The notes beneath the pieces were generated by a model. That model ran no database searches. It saw only the letters and a program-made list of their open reading frames with translations, and was not told the origin of the DNA. DNA of 64,000 nucleotides from CAVVVS01 sp963751355 (lineage in GTDB: Bacteria > Bacteroidota > Ignavibacteria > Ignavibacteriales > Ignavibacteriaceae). Made by a program: the position numbers and the translations under genes. Position 1 is the first letter of the stretch; every line of letters starts with the position of its first letter. The stretch lies in contig CAVVVS010000005.1 in the NCBI GenBank assembly GCA_963751355.1, forward strand, positions 1 through 64,000, given 5' to 3'. Positions 58,722 to 64,000 of the stretch are shown one piece after another.

Positions 58722-59489
58722 TTAACTATTTGCGATTTCAATACCAATCGGGCAATGATCTGAACCCATTACATCGCTTAAGATGAAAGCATCCTTAATA
58801 TCCTTTTTTGTATTTTCGGATACAAAGAAATAATCAATACGCCATCCAACATTTCTTTCCCGCGCACGAGTAACCATATTCCACCATGTATAATTATTTG
58901 GTTCAGAGTTAAACAAGCGGAATGTGTCGATGAATCCGTTGCCGATAAATTTATCAATCCAAGCTCTTTCTTCAGGTAAAAAACCGGAAACTGTGGAATT
59001 CTCCTTTGGGCGTGCTAAGTCAATTTCTTTATGTGCAGTATTTACATCACCACAAATAATTATTTTAGTACCCGCTTTTTTCAACTTGCTCACATATTTT
59101 AAGAATGCATCGTAAAATTCCATCTTGTACTGTAACCTTTCCGGGCGAGATTTTCCATTCGGGTAATAAATATTGAACAAGATAAAATCCGGATATTCAG
59201 CAATTAAAATTCTTCCTTCATTGTCGAACTTTTTAATTCCGAATCCTTTTTTTATGCTAAGAGGTTTTTCCTTCGTATAAAGAGCTACACCGCTGTAGCC
59301 TTTTCTTTCTCCCGAACAAAAGTAAGAATAATAACCGTTTACATTTATTAACTCTTCCGGGAGCTGCTCCTCATGTGCTTTTGTTTCCTGAAGACATAAG
59401 ATGTCTGGTTTTTCTTCCGTTAGCCAGTCAAGAAATCCTTTTTTGTGAACAGCTCTCAGCCCGTTAACATTCCATGATAGTATTTTCAT
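58722..59489 (-). CDS. xthA: exodeoxyribonuclease III
   Basis: This 255-residue protein is an AP-endonuclease-family nuclease: ILSWNVNGLRAV, ILCLQETKAHE, the loop GYSGVALYTKE, catalytic residues in ICGDVNTAHKEID and the terminal SDHCPIG. It removes 3'-blocked ends and cleaves at abasic sites. It is the last gene of the minus-strand run that includes the trp genes, with a 14-bp gap after trpA, so it may be co-transcribed. Confidence 0.95.
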   Translation of the reverse strand: MKILSWNVNGLRAVHKKGFLDWLTEEKPDILCLQETKAHEEQLPEELINVNGYYSYFCSGERKGYSGVALYTKEKPLSIKKGFGIKKFDNEGRILIAEYPDFILFNIYYPNGKSRPERLQYKMEFYDAFLKYVSKLKKAGTKIIICGDVNTAHKEIDLARPKENSTVSGFLPEERAWIDKFIGNGFIDTFRLFNSEPNNYTWWNMVTRARERNVGWRIDYFFVSENTKKDIKDAFILSDVMGSDHCPIGIEIANS

Positions 59490-59503
59490 TTTGTGCGATT
59501 ATT

Positions 59504-60289
59504 TTATTTCAAATTGCTTTTTAGTTTCTCCACTAATTCGAGAGTATCACTGAATCGGCTATTGTCGTTTGTTAATGATCTTATAATAGCGCTGCCGACA
59601 ATAACCCCGTCACAATAGGGTGCAAAAGCCTTTGCATCCTCGCCGGTTGAAATTCCAAACCCAACCAACATTTTGTTCTTTTTAACCAATGAGCGTGTTT
59701 TCTTAATGAATTCAACGCTGGTAGATTTGTCTTTATGATGAATTCCGGTTGTTCCGCTAACCGAAACACAATATACGAAACCACTGCTTTTATTGTCAAT
59801 TAATTTTATCCTTTTATCCGGAGTAGTCGGTGTAACTAAAAGAATTCTGTCAAGTCCTTCAAAATATTCATCAAAAAAATAATCATATTCTTCAATAGGA
59901 ATATCGGGAATTATCACCCCGTTTACTCCTGATTCTTTTGCATTTGCCGCAAATTTTTTTATTCCGTAGGATAAAACCGGGTTAGCATATCCCATCATAA
60001 TTAAAGGTTTATCTGTTTTTTCTCTTATCTCTTTAACATACTTGATAGTTTTTTCAAGAGTAATTCCGTTCTGCAAAGCTGCATATGAGGAAGCTTGAAT
60101 TACGGGTCCGTCCGCTAAAGGATCACTGAATGGAAAACCGATTTCCAGCATATCAGCTCCGGCATCAAGAATGCTCAATGCAAGATCGGTGAAATGTTTT
60201 TTATCGGGATAACCTGCGGTTAAAAAAACAGAAAGTATCTTTTCGCCTTTTTCGTTTTTTGCCGTAATGTATTCTGATATTGAAACCAT
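59504..60289 (-). CDS. trpA: tryptophan synthase alpha chain
   Basis: The subunit splits indole-3-glycerol phosphate to indole and glyceraldehyde 3-phosphate. The 261-residue TIM barrel has LEIGFPFSDPLADGPVIQ with the catalytic Glu, PLIMMGYANPVL and GFGISTGEDAKA. Its start overlaps the trpB stop by one base, as usual for the alpha-beta pair. Confidence 0.97.
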   Translation of the reverse strand: MVSISEYITAKNEKGEKILSVFLTAGYPDKKHFTDLALSILDAGADMLEIGFPFSDPLADGPVIQASSYAALQNGITLEKTIKYVKEIREKTDKPLIMMGYANPVLSYGIKKFAANAKESGVNGVIIPDIPIEEYDYFFDEYFEGLDRILLVTPTTPDKRIKLIDNKSSGFVYCVSVSGTTGIHHKDKSTSVEFIKKTRSLVKKNKMLVGFGISTGEDAKAFAPYCDGVIVGSAIIRSLTNDNSRFSDTLELVEKLKSNLK

Positions 60290-61494
60290 TAAATTAAATT
60301 TCCTAAACTATTTTTTATTGTATTCAAATCTTTATCTCCTCTGCCACTGATATTAACGATTATTATATCTTCATTTTTTGTTTGTGGCATTAAAATATTT
60401 AAATAGGCTACCGCATGAGCAGATTCGAGAGCGGGAATAATTCCTTCCGCCCTTGATAAAAGTTGAGTCGCCTCAAGAGCTTCATTATCGGTAACAGAAT
60501 TATATTTTGCAAAGACTTCATCTTTTAAGTAACTATGTTCAGGACCAACTCCGGGATAATCGAGTCCCGCTGAAATAGAATAAACTTCCGTAACCTGTCC
60601 ATCGCTATTTTGTAATAAATAAGTTTTCATCCCCTGGAAAATCCCTTCACGCCCCAGCGTTAGAGTAGCACAGTGTTTCTCCGTATCAGTTCCCATACCT
60701 GCGGCTTCCACTCCAATCAATTTGGTTTGCGAATTTATAAAAGGATAAAAGATTCCTATAGCATTGCTGCCTCCCCCGACGCAGGCAACAATATAGTCAG
60801 GCAGTCTGCCTTCTTTTTCAAATATTTGTTGTTTTGTTTCTATGCCGATGACCGATTGAAAATCTCTTACAATCATGGGATATGGATGTGGACCAACAAC
60901 AGAACCAATAATATAATGTGTAGTCTCTACATTTGTAACCCAATCACGGATCGCTTCGTTGGCTGCATCTTTTAAAGTTTTGCTGCCGGATGTAACCGGA
61001 ACTACTTCGGCGCCTAATAATTTCATTCTGAATACATTTAAACTTTGCCGTTCTATATCAACTTCGCCCATGTACACGATGCATTTCATACCGAATTTTG
61101 CACAAGCTGTCGCGGTTGCAACACCGTGCTGCCCTGCGCCTGTTTCCGCAATTATCCTTTTTTTATTGAGCTTTTTTGCCAGAAGAATCTGTCCCAATGC
61201 GTTATTAATTTTATGTGCACCGGTATGACAGAGGTCTTCTCTTTTTAAATAAATTTTACCCTTACCGAAATGTTTTGTCAATTTATCGGCAAAAGTTAAC
61301 GGAGTTGGTCTGCCTGTATAATCCTTATTCAATGAATTTAGTTCGGATATAAAATCCTCATCTGTTTTTAATTTTAAATAAACTCCTTCAAGATCTTTTA
61401 AAGGGGTTATAAGTGTTTCCGGTACAAATTTCCCTCCGTATTTTCCGTAACGTCCATTTTCATCTGGCTGAAGATAATTATCTAATTTCTGCAT
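60289..61494 (-). CDS. trpB: tryptophan synthase beta chain
   Basis: The PLP enzyme condenses indole with serine. The 401-residue protein has LKREDLCHTGAHKINNALGQ with the PLP lysine (Lys95), the GCGSN-type phosphate loop CVGGGSNAIG and EGIIPALESAHA. It overlaps the upstream DAHP synthase gene by 17 bp and the trpA start by one base. Confidence 0.97.
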   Translation of the reverse strand: MQKLDNYLQPDENGRYGKYGGKFVPETLITPLKDLEGVYLKLKTDEDFISELNSLNKDYTGRPTPLTFADKLTKHFGKGKIYLKREDLCHTGAHKINNALGQILLAKKLNKKRIIAETGAGQHGVATATACAKFGMKCIVYMGEVDIERQSLNVFRMKLLGAEVVPVTSGSKTLKDAANEAIRDWVTNVETTHYIIGSVVGPHPYPMIVRDFQSVIGIETKQQIFEKEGRLPDYIVACVGGGSNAIGIFYPFINSQTKLIGVEAAGMGTDTEKHCATLTLGREGIFQGMKTYLLQNSDGQVTEVYSISAGLDYPGVGPEHSYLKDEVFAKYNSVTDNEALEATQLLSRAEGIIPALESAHAVAYLNILMPQTKNEDIIIVNISGRGDKDLNTIKNSLGNLI

Positions 61495-62512
61495 AAGACT
61501 TCATTTTTTTATTTACTATTGGAGCAAGCTGTTCGACTTTTTCTAATAAATTTTTAAAATTCTTTGGGGTTAATGATTGGAAACCGTCGGATAATGCTTT
61601 ATCCGGGTGGTTATGAACTTCAATCATTAAACCGTCTGCACCGCAGGCGATAGCTGCCATTGCCATGGGCGTTACCTTATCCCACATACCTATTCCATGG
61701 GACGGGTCAACTAATATGGGAAGATGAGATTGTTTTTTAATAACGGGTACTGCATTAAGGTCTAACGTGTTCCTGGTCATCGTTTCAAAAGTTCTTATAC
61801 CTCTTTCGCACAAAATAACATTCCGGTTGCCCTGCGAAAGGATATATTCCCCACTCATTAGAAGATCTTCTATTGTGGCAGCAAGTCCTCTTTTTAGAAG
61901 AACCGTATTCTGCAATAAACCTACCTGTTCTAGCAGGCTGAAGTTTTGCATATTTCTTGCACCAATTTGAATGACATCAGCCACTTCCGAAATAGCAGGC
62001 AGAGTATCCGTGTCTTTTGCTTCGGTTACAATCATCATTCCAAGTTCTTTTTTCACTTCCGCAAGATATTCCAATCCCTCCTCTTTAAGTCCTTGGAAGG
62101 AATACGGACTGGAACGGGGCTTGTAAGCACCTGCCCGCAAAAACTTGATACCCATTTCTTTAAGTTCTCCGGCAATGTCAAATAATTGCTGGCGGCTTTC
62201 AATAGAGCACGGGCCGGCGATAACCGTTAATTCTTTTCCTCCGATTAATGAATCACCCATCTCAATAATAGTATCTTCCTGTTTCATTTCCCTGCTTACT
62301 AATTTATAAGGTTTGGATACTCGGAAAACATCTTCAACAGAATCCATAATTAAAAATTCTTCTAATGTCAGTTCGTTTGTGGGCCCGGTTACACCGACAG
62401 CAAGTTTGAAATTACCGGTTATTAGATGCGGTTTGCAATTATTTTCGATTATTTTATCATATACTTTATCCATGTCCTCTTTAGGTGTATCCAACTTCAT
62501 CATAATTACCAT
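61478..62512 (-). CDS. aroF: 3-deoxy-7-phosphoheptulonate (DAHP) synthase
   Basis: The enzyme condenses PEP and erythrose 4-phosphate at the start of aromatic synthesis. This is the type I-beta form: an N-terminal ferredoxin/ACT-like domain (about 1-75) and a TIM barrel with VIAGPCSIES, LRAGAYKPRSSPYSFQG, QIGARNMQNF, LPILVDPSHGIG and HNHPDKALSDG. AGGAG lies before the ATG at 62512. It lies inside the trp operon between trpF and trpB. The regulatory N-domain suggests feedback control. Confidence 0.93.
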   Translation of the reverse strand: MVIMMKLDTPKEDMDKVYDKIIENNCKPHLITGNFKLAVGVTGPTNELTLEEFLIMDSVEDVFRVSKPYKLVSREMKQEDTIIEMGDSLIGGKELTVIAGPCSIESRQQLFDIAGELKEMGIKFLRAGAYKPRSSPYSFQGLKEEGLEYLAEVKKELGMMIVTEAKDTDTLPAISEVADVIQIGARNMQNFSLLEQVGLLQNTVLLKRGLAATIEDLLMSGEYILSQGNRNVILCERGIRTFETMTRNTLDLNAVPVIKKQSHLPILVDPSHGIGMWDKVTPMAMAAIACGADGLMIEVHNHPDKALSDGFQSLTPKNFKNLLEKVEQLAPIVNKKMKSYAEIR

Positions 62513-62514
62513 TT

Positions 62515-63126
62515 TTAGCTCCTAATATTTGATAGTTTATTAAAAAAAATCTTTACTTTTTCCCCATCCTTTATTCCAGGTTTAACTTCCAACGACGATG
62601 ACAAATCAACGGCAGCCGGATTTATTTTCTTATAAATGAACTCAATGTTATCTAAATTAATACCGCCTGCCAAAATGACTCTGGTTCTAAGATGTTCCGG
62701 TATTAAATCCCAATTAAAAATTTTCCCTGTCCCTCCGTATCCGGCTTTTGAATACGTGTCTAACAAATATGAAACATTCTTAAATTCGTTTAATACAGTA
62801 AAATCAAACCCGTTATTAATTCTAAAACTTTTGATAACCGGTGCAAATAATTCCTCTGCATGTTCGGCACTTTCATCACCGTGTAATTGTACTGCATTAA
62901 GTTTTATTTTTTCTGTAATGTTGTTTACAATCTCAATGGATTCATTAACAAATACTCCGACTTTAAGTGTAAAAGGGGAGAGACGCGAAATAATCTCGGA
63001 TGCAGATTGCGGTGAAATATATCTTTTACTCTCTCTGTAAAATATAAAGCCTAATGCATCGGCACCGTGTGATTCACATAATAGTGCATCTTCTATATTT
63101 GTAATTCCGCAAATTTTAACCTTCAT
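62515..63126 (-). CDS. trpF: phosphoribosylanthranilate isomerase
   Basis: The 203-residue TIM barrel starts VKICGITNIEDA (catalytic Cys) and has VGVFVNES, VQLHGDES, LAGGINLDNI and VDLSSSLEVKPGIKD, where the family usually has SSGVE. It isomerises phosphoribosylanthranilate to CdRP. It overlaps the trpC gene by 11 bp and is followed by the DAHP synthase start 2 bp on. Confidence 0.95.
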   Translation of the reverse strand: MKVKICGITNIEDALLCESHGADALGFIFYRESKRYISPQSASEIISRLSPFTLKVGVFVNESIEIVNNITEKIKLNAVQLHGDESAEHAEELFAPVIKSFRINNGFDFTVLNEFKNVSYLLDTYSKAGYGGTGKIFNWDLIPEHLRTRVILAGGINLDNIEFIYKKINPAAVDLSSSLEVKPGIKDGEKVKIFFNKLSNIRS

Positions 63127-63910
63127 TTGAACACCATTCTTTTAACTGCTTAACACCTTCTCCGGTATTTTTAAATTTCATGAGATGTTCACCCACTAAT
63201 ACTGCATCGGTATTAATTTGTTTTAAGAATTCGATATCTTCCTTTTTATTTATCCCGCTTTCGGAAACTAATATCGTTTCAGCCGGAATCATTTCTGAAA
63301 GCTTTGCCGTTGTTTCCAGACTAACGGAGAAGTCTTCCAGATTGCGATTGTTGACACCGATGACCGGATTTAACTTAAAATCTATTTTATTTAGTTGACT
63401 TTCCGAATGAAGTTCCAACAAAACTTCGAGTCCTATTTCGTAAGCCGCGTTACTTAATGCATTTATTTGATTTCCTGAAAGTGCCTCACAGATTAGTAAT
63501 ATGATATCTGCACCGGATGCTTTTGCCTCATACACCTGATATTCATCGATTATAAAATCCTTTCTGAGTAGAGGAACAGATTTTATTTTTGCGATGTCAC
63601 TTAATAATTTAATACTGCCGCTGAAAAATTTTTTATCGGTTAGAATAGAAATAGCATTGACTCCGTTCTCCAAATATTCTTCTGCTATTTTCATATGATT
63701 GAAATCTTCTTGAATAATTCCTTTTGACGGAGATGCTTTTTTAATTTCGGCTATTATTGAAATATCACTGTCTTTAGTGATTTCGTTCTTAAAACTCAAT
63801 GACTTTTCTTCGAAAAATTCCATATTTGAAAACGAGTTTAATTTGTAACGTTTTCTCAAATGAAGAATTTCTTCTTTTTTTACTTCTAATATTTTTTCGA
63901 GAATGTTCAT
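63116..63910 (-). CDS. trpC: indole-3-glycerol phosphate synthase
   Basis: This 264-residue TIM barrel makes indole-3-glycerol phosphate from CdRP. IIAEIKKASPSKGII, LLRKDFIIDEYQVYEA, IGVNNRNLEDFSVSLETT and LVSESGINKKEDI are all diagnostic. Its start lies near the right edge; on the minus strand a frame open to the edge ends MNRL with a TGA overlapping the trpC ATG, so an upstream trp gene probably overlaps it. Confidence 0.96.
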   Translation of the reverse strand: MNILEKILEVKKEEILHLRKRYKLNSFSNMEFFEEKSLSFKNEITKDSDISIIAEIKKASPSKGIIQEDFNHMKIAEEYLENGVNAISILTDKKFFSGSIKLLSDIAKIKSVPLLRKDFIIDEYQVYEAKASGADIILLICEALSGNQINALSNAAYEIGLEVLLELHSESQLNKIDFKLNPVIGVNNRNLEDFSVSLETTAKLSEMIPAETILVSESGINKKEDIEFLKQINTDAVLVGEHLMKFKNTGEGVKQLKEWCSNEG

Positions 63911-64000
63911 AATCTGTTCATTTTGAAATATCTTAAAATCATATTCTCACTTTCAATTCTAATTCCACGCCTTGATAAGGAGAGGAAAACAGAGTGATGT
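63911..64000 (-). other. edge of the window upstream of trpC
   Basis: The last 90 bp hold minus-strand frames open to the edge. One ends ILRYFKMNRL with an ATGA overlap of the trpC start, and another ends VELELKVRI. Neither is long enough to name. A further trp gene such as trpD or trpG is expected by operon order, but not shown. Confidence 0.35.

Overview
The window is AT-rich bacterial chromosome that I place, by inference, in the Ignavibacteria or a close Bacteroidota/Chlorobiota relative. The reasons are a type IX secretion C-terminal sorting domain (NYPNPFNPTT followed by a FETKKLILLK-type tail), two TonB-dependent receptors with carboxypeptidase-regulatory-like N-termini, a single-subunit quinol nitric oxide reductase, several Ycf48-, RDD- and glycine-zipper/OmpA-type envelope proteins, and frequent TTG starts. 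No complete insertion sequence, prophage or CRISPR array was seen.

Layout. 1-4522 is the 3' part of an rRNA operon (16S end, tRNA-Ile, tRNA-Ala, 23S, 5S, strong terminator). It carries relics: a decayed 5' half of the tRNA-Ile in the spacer and a decayed second 5S after the terminator. 4.9-13.2 kb holds scattered housekeeping and envelope genes (DUF2269, a short FolE, an M48 lipoprotein, RDD, a T9SS-exported Ycf48-like protein, an EamA exporter paired with a TonB receptor). 13.2-14.6 kb holds a cheB relic, a small conserved ORF and one copy of a dispersed repeat.

14.5-24.5 kb is a co-directional locus headed by a GbsR/MarR-type regulator. It encodes an SDR reductase, a KAS III-like protein lacking the usual catalytic His and Asn, a sodium:solute symporter, an acyl-CoA ligase, a two-repeat lipoprotein, an outer-membrane beta-barrel and two alpha/beta hydrolases. 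The same 16-bp palindrome lies in front of the regulator and in front of the SDR gene, so the regulator probably controls itself and the operon. My reading is an ester or acyl-substrate capture, uptake, activation and conversion system. It is the best candidate here for an undescribed pathway.

24.7-27.1 kb is qNOR with a perfect NNR/DNR-type box upstream. 27.4-28.5 kb is a tightly coupled two-gene membrane cassette. 29.1-34.7 kb is an envelope/stress island (YtxH, DUF948-like, a KaiC relic, glycine-zipper OmpA lipoprotein, lmo0937-type protein, AI-2E transporter, coiled-coil lipoprotein, Thivi_2564-type protein). At least four, possibly five, intergenic regions there share one sequence element, suggesting a common regulon.

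35-39.6 kb holds LysE, a lipoprotein, a frameshifted outer-membrane protein, a pirin and relics of secreted proteins. 39.7-58.6 kb is mostly core metabolism and envelope genes: efp-accB-accC with three 21-bp-phased repeats upstream, gcvH, guaA-TPR-LpoA-like-radC, LysM, phoH, mazG, ridA, a five-repeat Myb/SANT-like protein, ggt and a second TonB receptor. 58.7-63.9 kb is a minus-strand tryptophan operon trpC-trpF-DAHP synthase-trpB-trpA, followed by an exonuclease III gene; it probably continues beyond the right edge.
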